From Oscillospiraceae bacterium (GTDB lineage Bacteria; Bacillota; Clostridia; Oscillospirales; Acutalibacteraceae): a DNA stretch of 22,384 nt. Location: positions 1-22,384 of the forward strand of contig JAFLUO010000019.1 of the NCBI GenBank assembly GCA_022508705.1, in the 5' to 3' direction. How positions within the stretch are numbered: the stretch's first letter is position 1; the number at the start of each line of letters is the position of its first letter. Under the pieces are notes generated by a model that made no database searches, had not been told where the DNA came from, and saw nothing but the letters and a program-made list of their open reading frames with translations. The position numbers and the translations under genes are program-made. Of this stretch, positions 14,378 through 22,384 are shown piece by piece.

Positions 14378-14977
14378 ATGATGATTATAGGTCTTACCGG
14401 TCAAACGGGGGCAGGAAAATCTACCGTATCTGAAATTCTGAAAAAATACGGCTGTTACCACATAGATGCAGACAAAGTTGCCCATGAGGTAATTGATAGT
14501 GACGAAAATGTAAAAAACAGTCTTGCAAAAAAATTCGGAGAGGATATAATAAATAAAGACGGCACGGTTAACAGATCCTTACTTGCCAGCCGTGCATTTG
14601 CGGACAGTAAAAGCACGCTGTGTCTGAATGAAATAACCCACCCTGCCGTTAACAGAAAAATCCAAAGCATAATTGCAAAGCAAAGTGAATACGGCGTAAA
14701 AGCTGTAATTATTGACGCTATTGCATTATTTGAAAGCGGAGAAGCCAAGCTTTGCGATTTTACGGTTGCCGTTACAGCCCCTAAAGAAATTCGTCTTGAA
14801 AGAATTATTTCACGGGATAATATTTCAGTTTCCCGTGCAGAAGAGCGAATAAACGCCCAAAAGGGCGAAGAATTCTTTTCGGTAAACGCCGACTACATAA
14901 TAAATAATTATGAGCCGTATAATATTTACGATGAAACAGAAAAATTAGCGTATAAACTTAAACTTATAAAGGAGTAA
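14378..14977 (+). CDS. coaE: Dephospho-CoA kinase
   Basis: Last step of coenzyme A synthesis: phosphorylates the 3'-hydroxyl of the dephospho-CoA ribose using ATP. The 199 residues match the family. The P-loop GQTGAGKST is at about residues 8-16; HIDADKVAHEV and EITHPAVNRKI are characteristic CoA-binding and lid elements, and later D-x-x-x-x-R-x-x-x-R type residues lie in RDNISVSRAEERINAQ. Two adjacent ATGs (14378 and 14381) are possible starts; AAGGTTGAG lies upstream of both. It follows tsaC by 12 bases and precedes the aminopeptidase by five, so it is co-transcribed. Confidence 0.95.
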   Translation: MMIIGLTGQTGAGKSTVSEILKKYGCYHIDADKVAHEVIDSDENVKNSLAKKFGEDIINKDGTVNRSLLASRAFADSKSTLCLNEITHPAVNRKIQSIIAKQSEYGVKAVIIDAIALFESGEAKLCDFTVAVTAPKEIRLERIISRDNISVSRAEERINAQKGEEFFSVNADYIINNYEPYNIYDETEKLAYKLKLIKE

Positions 14978-14982
14978 AAAAT

Positions 14983-16386
14983 ATGAGTGAAAAAAATGTT
15001 ATCAAAGATCTTCAAAAGGAATTGTTTTATTCACCGAAGCACGCTTCCGAAATAATTTCCGAAGAAGAGCAAAAAAAGGCTGATGAATTTGCCGAGGACT
15101 ATAAATACTATATGGACCACGGCAAAACCGAGCGTGAATCCGTTAAGTATTTTATTGAAAAGGCAAAAAAGAACGGGTACACTGAGTTTGACCGCAACAA
15201 AAATTATGTTGCAGGCGACAAGGTTTATTACAACAACAGAGGAAAATCTGTTATCCTTTGTGTTTTCGGCACCCGTCCCATTGCAGACGGTGTTAAAATT
15301 TCCGCCGCACACCTTGACTCCCCCCGTCTTGACTTAAAGCCCAATCCCCTTTATGAGGATGCTGAAATGGCATATTTCAAAACACATTACTACGGCGGAA
15401 TCAAAAAATACCAGTGGACTGCCATTCCCCTTTCCCTTCACGGCGTAATTATTAAGGCTGACGGAGAGACAGTAGAGGTTTGCATAGGCGAAGATGATAA
15501 TGATCCGCAGTTTGTTATTACTGATCTTCTTCCTCACTTGGCGGCAGACCAGATGAAACGCACAATGTCTGAGGGCATTTCGGGCGAAAGCCTTAATATT
15601 CTTATCGGCTCCCGCCCATTTGCAAAGAATGAGGGCAGTGAAAAGGTTAAGCTTAATATCATCAAGCTTTTAAATGAGAAATACGGAATTACTGAAAGTG
15701 ATTTCCTTTCTGCCGAGCTTGAAATCGTACCTGCATTCAAGGCTCGCGATATCGGATTTGACAGAAGCCTTATCGGCGCATACGGCCATGACGACAAGGT
15801 TTGTGCATACCCTGCGGCAGAGGCAATTTTCGCAGTAGAAAATCCCAGCTACACAATTCTTACCGTTCTTACGGATAAGGAAGAAACAGGCTCAGACGGT
15901 AACACTGGTCTTAATTCGTCTTATCTTAAATATTTCATTTCAGATTTGGCAAAAATGGGTGGCGAAGAGCCGTGGAGAGTTCTCAGCGCTTCCGAATGTC
16001 TTTCGGCAGACGTTAACGCGGCTTTTGACCCAATATATGCAGACGTTAGCGAGCCGAAAAACGCTTCCTATATAAACAAAGGTGTTGTTATCACAAAATA
16101 CACTGGCGCAAGAGGAAAAGGCGGCACCAGCGACGCTTCTGCTGAATTTATGGGTAAAATCCGCAGAATGCTTGACAAAGAAAATGTAGTTTGGCAAATC
16201 GGCGAGCTTGGTAAGGTTGACATTGGCGGCGGCGGAACGGTTGCTATGTATATTGCAAACCTTGACGTTGACGTTATAGACCTTGGCGTTCCCGTTCTTT
16301 CAATGCACGCACCATATGAAGTTATTTCAAAGCTCGATTTGTATATGGCATTCCGCGCATTCAAAGCCTTCTTTGAGCATGAATAA
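14983..16386 (+). CDS. M18-family aminopeptidase
   Basis: Cytosolic zinc aminopeptidase of family M18, which removes N-terminal residues from peptides. All metal and catalytic positions are recognisable: AAHLDSPRLD (His110, Asp112), GAYGHDDK (about 265-272), DKEETGS (Glu300-Glu301), ADVNAAFDP (Asp342) and SMHAPYE (His441). The length of 467 residues is normal. The ribosome site AAAGGAG precedes ATG 14983. It is the last gene of the DUF951-prfA run. Substrate preference (aspartyl versus broad) is not clear from sequence; in Clostridia these are usually annotated apeA/pepC-like aminopeptidase 1. Confidence 0.93.
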   Translation: MSEKNVIKDLQKELFYSPKHASEIISEEEQKKADEFAEDYKYYMDHGKTERESVKYFIEKAKKNGYTEFDRNKNYVAGDKVYYNNRGKSVILCVFGTRPIADGVKISAAHLDSPRLDLKPNPLYEDAEMAYFKTHYYGGIKKYQWTAIPLSLHGVIIKADGETVEVCIGEDDNDPQFVITDLLPHLAADQMKRTMSEGISGESLNILIGSRPFAKNEGSEKVKLNIIKLLNEKYGITESDFLSAELEIVPAFKARDIGFDRSLIGAYGHDDKVCAYPAAEAIFAVENPSYTILTVLTDKEETGSDGNTGLNSSYLKYFISDLAKMGGEEPWRVLSASECLSADVNAAFDPIYADVSEPKNASYINKGVVITKYTGARGKGGTSDASAEFMGKIRRMLDKENVVWQIGELGKVDIGGGGTVAMYIANLDVDVIDLGVPVLSMHAPYEVISKLDLYMAFRAFKAFFEHE

Positions 16387-16442
16387 TCCTATACAAAATT
16401 AAGGTGCCAAAAAAATAAATACTTTTTTGTTAAAATCGTATA

Positions 16443-16471
16443 TTGTTATAGACTAAACATTAGAGTAAAAT
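16443..16471 (+). promoter_or_regulatory. Possible promoter of the GPH transporter gene
   Basis: TTGTTA (16443-16448) and TAAAAT (16466-16471) with a 17-base spacer. A transcript from here would begin just upstream of the large inverted repeat at 16478-16518. Confidence 0.4.
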
Positions 16472-16477
16472 ATTTAT

Positions 16478-16518
16478 AATTAAAAGGAGTATCTTTTATT
16501 TAGATGCTCTTTTTAATT
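16478..16518 (+). terminator. 17-bp inverted repeat: terminator or attenuator
   Basis: Left arm 16478-16494 (AATTAAAAGGAGTATCT) pairs with right arm 16502-16518 (AGATGCTCTTTTTAATT) around TTTATTT, with two G-T wobbles. The A-tract and T-tract flank a GAGTATCT/AGATGCTC core, as in a bidirectional intrinsic terminator. It could end the prfA-coaE-aminopeptidase transcript, or attenuate transcription from the promoter at 16443-16471 into the transporter gene. Confidence 0.6.
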
Positions 16519-16547
16519 TAATATACCCCTATAGAAAGGAAATGGTT

Positions 16548-18020
16548 ATGAAAAAATACATGAAAAAGTCCGAAATTTGGACTTTCGGCATCGGACTTTT
16601 CGGCGTTGCCTTAATGACAGGCTGGATGCCCGATTACACCGCAACCTTCTTTGCGGACTTTGCTTTTAAGGGCAAAGGCTTTGACACGGAGGTTATGGGA
16701 AACGTAATCTCTATGGTGTTCCTCGTTGCAGGCATCGTGGGTGCTGTCTGCGAGCTTATAATCGGCTTGCTTGTCGATAACACACGTACAAAATTCGGTA
16801 AGGTTAAGCCTTGGGTAGGCTTCGGCGTTGTGCCACTTGCCTTGGTTTCAATGCTCGTTTTCATTGCGCCTAATACAAACAATCAGACACTTGCAATCAT
16901 TTGGATGTTTGTTATCTATTCGCTTTACACGGCATTCAGCTGTGCAGTTGAAAGCCCTGCAAACTGTTTCGGCTCTCTTTGCTCACCTAACCCGTCAGAG
17001 CGTTCAAGCGCAATCTCAATTGCCTCTTTCCTGCGTTCAGTCGGTCAGTCCGGCGGTATGGTCGTTGTTATCGTTGTCGGTTGGATAATGAAAATCGCTA
17101 TGGGACAGCAGCAGTTTAAAAACGCTGAGGGCAGAGGTCTTGACCTTGTAATCTCAACTGCAGTTTGCGCTCTCGGAATTATTCTCTTTACAATGATTTT
17201 CTTTGTAAACAACAAGGAAAACGTACCATTTACTCAAGAAAAGGTTAATTTAAAAGATGCCATAAAAGTTGTTTTCACATACAAAAACCTTTTAATGGTT
17301 TCCCTTACAAAGCTTGCAGGCTTTGGCAGAGGCGTTTACGGCACTGTTTCACTCTACATAGCAATTTACCTTTTAGGTTCAAAGGACTTAAAGCTTGCCC
17401 TGCTTTTGCCTATGGGCATCGGTACAGCAGTAGGCACATTGCTTGTAAACTTGGTTCTTAAAAAATTCTCAACAAAGCAGACATATATTTTATTCTGCGT
17501 TTACGGCGCTTCGTCGCTGGCTATTTTGTTCCTTGTTTCCAAGGGAATTGGATTTAACAGCGGACTTATTATTCCGTTCCTTATTCTCAATTTCTTCTGC
17601 GGACTTCAGCACGGCAACACAAACGTTACACCAAACATTATGATTGCCGACTGCGTTGACGAAATTGAGTACAAAACAGGCAAACGCCAGGACGGTCTTG
17701 CTTATGCGGGCTACGGTCTTTTCTCAAAAGTTGCATCTGCATTTACAAAGGGTCTTGGACCCTGGCTCCTTTACACATGGTCAGGCTACATGGTTTCAAC
17801 AGACGCAAACGTTGCTTACGCGGCGCAGACTGACGCAACGCTTAACAAAATGCTTATGATTTATACCATTATTCCTGCATTTTTCGTTATTTTGCAAGGT
17901 CTTCCGATGTTGCGCTATGACATGGTAGGCGAGAAAAAGGAAATGATTACAAAGGCACTTGCTGAACGCCGCGAAGCAGCGAAAGCAGCCGAAGCAGCTG
18001 AAACTGCTACTGAGGCTTAA
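16548..18020 (+). CDS. GPH-family (glycoside-pentoside-hexuronide) cation symporter
   Basis: Twelve-helix major-facilitator-type sugar/cation symporter in the plasma membrane. The hallmark GPH segment DNTRTKFGKVKPW occurs at about residues 77-89, between helices 2 and 3; NIMIADCVDEIEYKTGKRQDGLAYAG near residues 363-388 is the matching second-half motif. The protein has 490 residues from ATG 16548, which has AAAGGA seven bases upstream; the ATG at 16542 is only one base from that site and is unlikely. The C-terminal tail is Ala/Glu-rich. No glycoside hydrolase is adjacent, so the substrate is unknown. It is directly followed by a membrane-anchored partner gene. Confidence 0.87.
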   Translation: MKKYMKKSEIWTFGIGLFGVALMTGWMPDYTATFFADFAFKGKGFDTEVMGNVISMVFLVAGIVGAVCELIIGLLVDNTRTKFGKVKPWVGFGVVPLALVSMLVFIAPNTNNQTLAIIWMFVIYSLYTAFSCAVESPANCFGSLCSPNPSERSSAISIASFLRSVGQSGGMVVVIVVGWIMKIAMGQQQFKNAEGRGLDLVISTAVCALGIILFTMIFFVNNKENVPFTQEKVNLKDAIKVVFTYKNLLMVSLTKLAGFGRGVYGTVSLYIAIYLLGSKDLKLALLLPMGIGTAVGTLLVNLVLKKFSTKQTYILFCVYGASSLAILFLVSKGIGFNSGLIIPFLILNFFCGLQHGNTNVTPNIMIADCVDEIEYKTGKRQDGLAYAGYGLFSKVASAFTKGLGPWLLYTWSGYMVSTDANVAYAAQTDATLNKMLMIYTIIPAFFVILQGLPMLRYDMVGEKKEMITKALAERREAAKAAEAAETATEA

Positions 18021-18033
18021 GGAGGTAACGAAA

Positions 18034-18951
18034 ATGGCAAAAAAAGAAAAAAGCTTTAACCTTAAATTATACGCAGTAATCGTATTTTTCGCCGTTGCCG
18101 CCGCGCTCACGCTGATGGTTATATTTACTTTTAAGAGCAAATACACGGCTTTCCACCCTGAAGAAGTGGCAAGGAATTATGCCGATACAATAGTCCAGAC
18201 CGGTGACGGTTACAATGCTTACAAAACAACTCTTGTAAGTAAAAGCCAAAAATACGGTGATTTTATCCGTAAATACTATATGTATCCCGTAATTTACCGT
18301 GACGCCGATTACAAGCCCGGTGATAAAACAGATGAACTTAAAGGCTTTAACGATAAATCGTACATGAGCGATGCAAGCAAAAATGATGACGGCTCACTTC
18401 AGGGTCAGGTTATTGACAAAATGTATGATTATTATGTTGAACTTGTGGCGAACGGCTGGGACAATTACGATGAATTTTTTACAAAGTATTTTGAACAGCT
18501 CGCCAGTGTCCGTAAAGATGTTTTCGGCGATTACTACATGACTGATGAGATTATGTTTACCGCACTTGAAAGCAACGTTGCCACTTACGGCAAATCACTT
18601 ACGGGTACGGAAGATGAGTTTGATAAAAACACTAAAAAGCAAACCTCTTTCAAGAGCATCGGCGAATATGAAAAAGCTTACGGTGAAGATTACAGATTGA
18701 CTTCTGTTGTTGCAGGCGAAAAGAATGTTGACCTTGCCGCATACAAGGCAGCTATTGACGCTGATACATTTGCAAAATACGGCGTTTCGGCTGATGATAT
18801 TACCGACGTTAAATGCTACACCGTTGAGGTTAAAACCGATGACGGCAAAGTAGTTGCAAGCACAGACGTAACCGTTGCAAAAATCGGAAGCTCTTGGTAT
18901 GTTGACAGTGCGGCAACAAACACAACCGCTCTTTATTCGTTCTACAAATAA
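18034..18951 (+). CDS. Membrane-anchored extracytoplasmic protein of unknown function
   Basis: 305 residues: basic N-terminus, one transmembrane helix (about 12-32), and a large, probably external domain rich in Tyr, Asp and Lys. I recognise no family. The C-terminal part (DDGKVVASTDVTVAKIGSSWYVD) resembles the closing strand of NTF2-like/DUF4878-type domains, but this is weak. The ATG at 18034 has a near-perfect AAGGAGGT site beginning at the last bases of the transporter gene, only 13 bases after its stop, so the two are one unit and made together. A role as accessory or sensor for the symporter is inference. The gene ends at a strong terminator. Confidence 0.7.
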   Translation: MAKKEKSFNLKLYAVIVFFAVAAALTLMVIFTFKSKYTAFHPEEVARNYADTIVQTGDGYNAYKTTLVSKSQKYGDFIRKYYMYPVIYRDADYKPGDKTDELKGFNDKSYMSDASKNDDGSLQGQVIDKMYDYYVELVANGWDNYDEFFTKYFEQLASVRKDVFGDYYMTDEIMFTALESNVATYGKSLTGTEDEFDKNTKKQTSFKSIGEYEKAYGEDYRLTSVVAGEKNVDLAAYKAAIDADTFAKYGVSADDITDVKCYTVEVKTDDGKVVASTDVTVAKIGSSWYVDSAATNTTALYSFYK

Positions 18952-18970
18952 TAATTATATTTAAAAAAGT

Positions 18971-19004
18971 ACTGTCGGAACCGTTTTGATTCCGACAGTT
19001 TTTC
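18971..19004. terminator. Bidirectional terminator between convergent genes
   Basis: ACTGTCGGAA (18971-18980) pairs perfectly with TTCCGACAGT (18990-18999), a 10-bp stem with a nine-base loop. T's follow on the plus strand (19000-19004), and an A-rich stretch before the left arm (18963-18968) gives a T-tract on the minus strand. It should serve both the 18034 gene and dpaB. Confidence 0.85.
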
Positions 19005-19015
19005 TATATGGATTA

Positions 19016-19591
19016 TTATATAAACAACGGCTCGTTTTGCTTACCTTCCGCTAAAACAAATTTCAGCGTTTCAGGTATTTTCGTAAAATCCGCCACTATT
19101 GAATTCGGCTTATTCTCAGGATCATCCTGACTCATGGGAACAAAATAAACATTTTTACTGTTCATTAAAAGCCCTATGTTTTTTGCTGCGGCGCCCAATG
19201 CGTCATTAGTTGAAACTGCAATGATTACGGGTCTTGCGTTTCTTAAATGAGCCTTTGCCGCAAGTGTTACAGAGGTATCCGTTATTCCGTTTGCCATTTT
19301 GCCGAGGGTGTTACCGGTGCAGGGCGCAATGATAAGTGCGTCTAAAAGCTTTTTAGGCCCTATGGGTTCTGCACCGCTTATTGTATGAATTATTTTTTTG
19401 CCTGTTATATCTTCAATCTGCTTAATAAAATCTTCAGCTTTGCCGAATCGGGTATCAGTTGAATAAGAAACACCCGACATTATGGGAACGACATTAAACC
19501 CTAAAAGAACAAGCTCTTCAATTTGCGGGATAACCTTTTTAAATGTGCAAAAAGAACCGCACATAGCAAATCCCACATTTGCTTTACTCAT
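19016..19591 (-). CDS. dpaB: Dipicolinate synthase subunit B
   Basis: With DpaA, converts dihydrodipicolinate-pathway intermediates to dipicolinic acid in the mother cell during sporulation. The 191 residues show the flavoprotein-type fold: GFAMCGSFCTF near the N-terminus, PIMSGVSYSTDTRFG, LLDALIIAPCTGNTLGKMANGITDT in the middle and MSQDDPENKPNSIVADF near the end, the signature segments of SpoVFB. An AAAAGGAGG ribosome site precedes the ATG. The start overlaps dpaA by eight bases (ATGAGTAA). Its presence supports an endospore-forming host that uses the classical dpaAB route. Confidence 0.95.
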   Translation of the reverse strand: MSKANVGFAMCGSFCTFKKVIPQIEELVLLGFNVVPIMSGVSYSTDTRFGKAEDFIKQIEDITGKKIIHTISGAEPIGPKKLLDALIIAPCTGNTLGKMANGITDTSVTLAAKAHLRNARPVIIAVSTNDALGAAAKNIGLLMNSKNVYFVPMSQDDPENKPNSIVADFTKIPETLKFVLAEGKQNEPLFI

Positions 19592-20444
19592 CTTTTTCCT
19601 CCTTTTGAAAAGTTTTAACTATCTTCTTTCCGATAAGCTCCCCTGCCGTTTTTGCCGTATATTTTCCCGGAAGTCCCGGCGCTTTTATTACGCTTACCGA
19701 GTATTTTTCTGCTTCTTCGGGGTTTACCCCGAAAGGTGCGGATGCAAGTTCGATTATTTTACAGTCAGTTCGTATATTTTGAAGCGTTTCAGCATCGATT
19801 ACTCTATGCGGTATTGTATTGATGATAATATCAAACTTATCTGCCGCCTCTGAGAGCTTACAAAGCTCCTCCGCCTTACACCCGCGAAGAGACGCATCTG
19901 TACGCGCCTCCTCACTTCGTGCAAATACCGTCACATCGCAGGAAAGTTTTTTGAGAAGCTCTGCCGTTTCCCGACCGACTCTGCCGTATCCCGTAATGGC
20001 AAAAACACCTTGGGACACAGCAAAATCAATATGTTCAAGTATTATTTTTAAAGTACCGAATGCTGTAAGATACGCATTTTCCGAAACGAATGCACTGTCG
20101 TAATAATCATAAAAGGGAATATTCTTTTCCTTTAAAATGTCAGAAAAATCTTCGCTGAACATTCCACCGAACACTTTATTTTCAGAACCGATAAGACTTA
20201 GTAGCCTGTTCAAAGGAAGTTCACGCTTTGAAAAAGGCATAAAAATTGTTTTTCCGTTTTTGCTCACAGGAAGCGGAAGAATTATTACGCTTTTCGGAGT
20301 AATTATGGTTTTAAGTCGTTCAGTATCATCATCCCAATCGTAAAGTCCATAGACTGAAACTGAATTTCCGCATTTTTTCAAATACTCCCCGAGATACTTT
20401 TGGCGTTTATCTCCGCCGATGATAACGAAATTATTGTTTTTCAC
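19584..20444 (-). CDS. dpaA: Dipicolinate synthase subunit A
   Basis: Catalytic NAD(P)-binding subunit of dipicolinate synthase. N-terminal strand NNFVIIGGDKRQKYL and the later Rossmann motif AITGYGRVGRETAELL (GYGRVG about residues 152-157) are diagnostic of SpoVFA, as is the segment FDIIINTIPHRVIDAETL and the ending IKAPGLPGKYTAKTAGELIG. I chose GTG 20444 (286 residues): the GGGGAG ribosome site is six bases before it, whereas the ATG at 20462 has none and lies almost at the predicted transcription start. Divergent from murC. Confidence 0.94.
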   Translation of the reverse strand: MKNNNFVIIGGDKRQKYLGEYLKKCGNSVSVYGLYDWDDDTERLKTIITPKSVIILPLPVSKNGKTIFMPFSKRELPLNRLLSLIGSENKVFGGMFSEDFSDILKEKNIPFYDYYDSAFVSENAYLTAFGTLKIILEHIDFAVSQGVFAITGYGRVGRETAELLKKLSCDVTVFARSEEARTDASLRGCKAEELCKLSEAADKFDIIINTIPHRVIDAETLQNIRTDCKIIELASAPFGVNPEEAEKYSVSVIKAPGLPGKYTAKTAGELIGKKIVKTFQKEEKDE

Positions 20445-20472
20445 CTTTTTCTCCCCTTTCATCTTGCAATAA

Positions 20473-20500
20473 CATACTATGATTTTAAGAAAAAATGGTG
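20473..20500 (-). promoter_or_regulatory. Possible sigma-K-type promoter of dpaAB
   Basis: On the minus strand CACC (20500-20497) and CATAGTATG (20481-20473) are 15 bases apart. The sigma-K consensus is about mACm, 16-17 bases, CATAnnnTA, so this has one mismatch and a slightly short spacer. In Bacillus dpaAB is made in the mother cell under sigma-K. A start near 20466 fits the GTG start of dpaA. Confidence 0.35.
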
Positions 20501-20604
20501 ATAAGGTCTTTTATTTTAATAAAAATTGCAATATAATATAGATGATAATTTAATTAAAAATTCGTATGAATATATATTGAAAGGAACGGTACTAATCTCA
20601 AAAA

Positions 20605-22005
20605 ATGTACCGAAACGGCATTATTATGGCAAACATTTCAGAAATATTGCAAAATGCAAAGAGAATACATTTTATAGGCATCGGCGGCAGCGGAATGTGC
20701 CCCCTTGCAGAAATTCTTCACGCAAAGGGTTACTCTCTTCAAGGCTCTGACAATAATGAAAGCTCAATAGTTGACAGAATTCGCAGTATGGGAATACCCG
20801 TTATGATGGGTCAAAAAGCAGAAAACATTAACGGCGCTGATATGATAGTTTACTCGGCGGCAATTCAGCGCGGCAACCCAGAGCTTGAGGCGGCACTGGC
20901 GAGTGATATTCCCACTTTTACCCGTGCAGAACTTTTCGGAGAGGTTACAAAGCATTTTGAAAATTGTATCGGCATCTGCGGAACGCACGGTAAAACCACT
21001 ACCACATCTATGACCGTTCAAACAATGCTTTCCGCAGGTCTTGACCCGTCAGCAGTTATAGGCGGCAAGCTTCCCCTTACGAACAGCTACGGAAGAGTCG
21101 GCTCTACCGAAACAATCGTTTGCGAAGCTTGTGAATACGTTGATACTTTTCTTCATCTTTTCCCCAATGTTTCGGTAATTCTTAACATTGACGAAGACCA
21201 TATGGAGTATTTTAAAACGCTTGACAATCTTATTTTTAGCTTCCGTAAATTTGCCCTACTTGCAAAGAGTGCCGTTATTTACAACGGCGACGATGCAAAC
21301 ACTCTCAAAGCCGTTGAGGGAATAACCGACAAGGATATGATTTCATTCGGTTTTAATAATACAAACGATTATTACGCCGAAAATATTGAAGAGATAAACG
21401 GTGCATATACCCGTTTTGACGTGATGTATAAGGGTGAAAAATTGGGCACAGTTTCTTTGTCTGTTCCCGGTAAGCACAATATTCTCAACGCGTTGGCGGC
21501 AGTCGCCTGCGCAATTTATTCAGGCGCGGAATTTAAAAACTGCATAAAAGGGCTTGAGGAATTTAAGGGAGCAGGCAGGCGTTTTGAGCATCTCGGAACA
21601 TACAACGGCATTGATTTTATTGACGATTATGCTCACCATCCCGCAGAATTAAAAGTTACCCTTGAAGCCGCAATGAAGCTTGGCTACAAAACGGTTTGGG
21701 CGGTATTTCAGCCGTTCACATATTCAAGAACTGCAATGCACTTTGATGAATTTGTCGATGTGCTTAAAATCCCTGACAGATGCGTTATGACGGAAATTAT
21801 GGGTTCCCGCGAAACGAACACTTACGGTGTTTATACCTCCCAGCTTGCTGAGAAAATTCCAAATTCTGTTTGGTTTAACACTCAGGAAGAGGTTGCAGAC
21901 TACGTTATTAAAAACGCCTCGGCAGGAGATCTTGTTTTAACAATGGGTTGTGGAGATATTTACAAATCCGCCCATATGATGATTGATACGCTGAAAAACA
22001 AATAA
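20605..22005 (+). CDS. murC: UDP-N-acetylmuramate--L-alanine ligase
   Basis: Adds L-alanine to UDP-MurNAc using ATP, the first amino-acid step of peptidoglycan precursor synthesis in the cytosol. Motifs in order: IHFIGIGGSGMCPLA (UDP-binding, near residue 20), GSDNNES, ICGTHGKTTTTSM (ATP P-loop, about 130), NIDEDHMEYF, VPGKHNILNALAA and DFIDDYAHHPAELKVTL. The length of 466 residues is normal. The start is uncertain: ATG 20605 has AAAGGAACGG rather far upstream, and ATG 20626 (MANISEIL) has only a weak site. A TATAAT at 20532-20537 could be its -10 box, but I saw no good -35. Confidence 0.95.
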   Translation: MYRNGIIMANISEILQNAKRIHFIGIGGSGMCPLAEILHAKGYSLQGSDNNESSIVDRIRSMGIPVMMGQKAENINGADMIVYSAAIQRGNPELEAALASDIPTFTRAELFGEVTKHFENCIGICGTHGKTTTTSMTVQTMLSAGLDPSAVIGGKLPLTNSYGRVGSTETIVCEACEYVDTFLHLFPNVSVILNIDEDHMEYFKTLDNLIFSFRKFALLAKSAVIYNGDDANTLKAVEGITDKDMISFGFNNTNDYYAENIEEINGAYTRFDVMYKGEKLGTVSLSVPGKHNILNALAAVACAIYSGAEFKNCIKGLEEFKGAGRRFEHLGTYNGIDFIDDYAHHPAELKVTLEAAMKLGYKTVWAVFQPFTYSRTAMHFDEFVDVLKIPDRCVMTEIMGSRETNTYGVYTSQLAEKIPNSVWFNTQEEVADYVIKNASAGDLVLTMGCGDIYKSAHMMIDTLKNK

Positions 22006-22026
22006 GACAGTATTTCAGGAGACATT

Positions 22027-22384
22027 ATGGTTACACTCGGTAATAATTGGGACATTTTACTTCGTGACGAATTCCAAAAGGACTATTACTTAAATTTAAG
22101 AAAATTTTTAGTATCGGAATATAAAACACAGACTATTTACCCTGATATGAACAATATTTTTAACAGTCTTAAACTTACAGATTATAAAGACGTTAAGGTT
22201 GTAATTTTAGGGCAGGACCCGTACCACGAACCTGGGCAGGCACACGGACTTTGCTTTTCCGTAAAAAAAGGCGTTCCGATTCCGCCGTCCCTTCAAAACA
22301 TTTACAAAGAAATTCATGCAGAATTGGGTCTGCCGATACCGCCACATGGAGAGCTTACCGATTGGGCAAAAAGAGGTGTTCTGC
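22027..22384 (+). CDS. ung: Uracil-DNA glycosylase, N-terminal part (truncated by window end)
   Basis: Excises uracil from DNA as the first step of base-excision repair. About 119 residues are visible. The catalytic water-activating loop GQDPYH is at about residues 62-67 (Asp64), followed by GQAHGLCFSV and the PPSLQNIYKEI segment, all diagnostic of family 1 UDG. The second motif (HPSP) lies beyond the window. An AGGAGA site precedes ATG 22027, 21 bases after the murC stop, so the two are probably co-transcribed. Confidence 0.95.
   Translation, partial: MVTLGNNWDILLRDEFQKDYYLNLRKFLVSEYKTQTIYPDMNNIFNSLKLTDYKDVKVVILGQDPYHEPGQAHGLCFSVKKGVPIPPSLQNIYKEIHAELGLPIPPHGELTDWAKRGVL

Noticed and set aside
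1..22384. Search for mobile elements, phage genes, toxin-antitoxin pairs, CRISPR arrays and tRNAs
   Set aside because: No transposase, integrase, direct-repeat array or tRNA-like cloverleaf was recognised by eye; most of the window is ordinary housekeeping or transport genes.

Overview
The window looks like chromosomal DNA of a spore-forming, anaerobic gut-type clostridium, probably an Oscillospirales/Ruminococcaceae-like Firmicute. The basis is moderate-to-low GC, strong AGGAGG-type ribosome sites, both dipicolinate synthase subunits (endospore formation), a dockerin-bearing secreted lipase, and low-GC Gram-positive families such as YlmH and DUF951. The species cannot be named from sequence alone. 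I found no tRNA, rRNA, CRISPR array, insertion sequence or prophage gene.

Layout. 1-410: the end of a glycerophosphodiester phosphodiesterase. 428-4581: a polyamine ABC transporter operon potABCD with a consensus promoter, a short structured leader, overlapping genes and a terminator. 4599-6080: ylmH and thiamine pyrophosphokinase, then a strong terminator. 6122-8357 (minus strand): a consensus promoter, a cobalamin riboswitch, a lipoprotein with a DUF4430 (transcobalamin beta-domain-like) module, and a secreted alpha/alpha-barrel protein with a C-terminal wall/membrane anchor. 8363-10165 (minus): a secreted alpha/beta-hydrolase with a C-terminal dockerin, with its own promoter and terminator. 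10185-11108 (minus): a three-S1-domain RNA-binding protein. 11191-16386 (plus): a housekeeping run of DUF951, prfA, an unrecognised membrane/TPR-like gene, tsaC/sua5, coaE and an M18 aminopeptidase. 16443-18999: a GPH-family sugar/cation symporter and a membrane-anchored partner of unknown function, ending in a bidirectional terminator. 19016-20444 (minus): dpaA-dpaB. 20605-22384 (plus): murC and the start of ung, cut by the window edge.

The most interesting region is 6122-8357. Animal intrinsic factor and transcobalamin consist of an alpha/alpha-barrel domain plus a small beta domain that together enclose cobalamin. Here proteins resembling each half are encoded side by side as separate surface proteins, 20 bases apart, behind one B12 riboswitch. 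My inference is a two-piece bacterial surface cobalamin (or corrinoid) capture system made when B12 is scarce. The riboswitch is directly visible. The two domain assignments rest on motif recognition and should be tested by profile and structure searches.

Secondary points: PotD lacks a lipobox and instead ends in a transmembrane anchor; a 17-bp inverted repeat sits in the leader of the GPH transporter gene; the thiamine pyrophosphokinase gene has an odd structured leader with a small overlapping ORF; and a possible sigma-K-type promoter precedes dpaAB.
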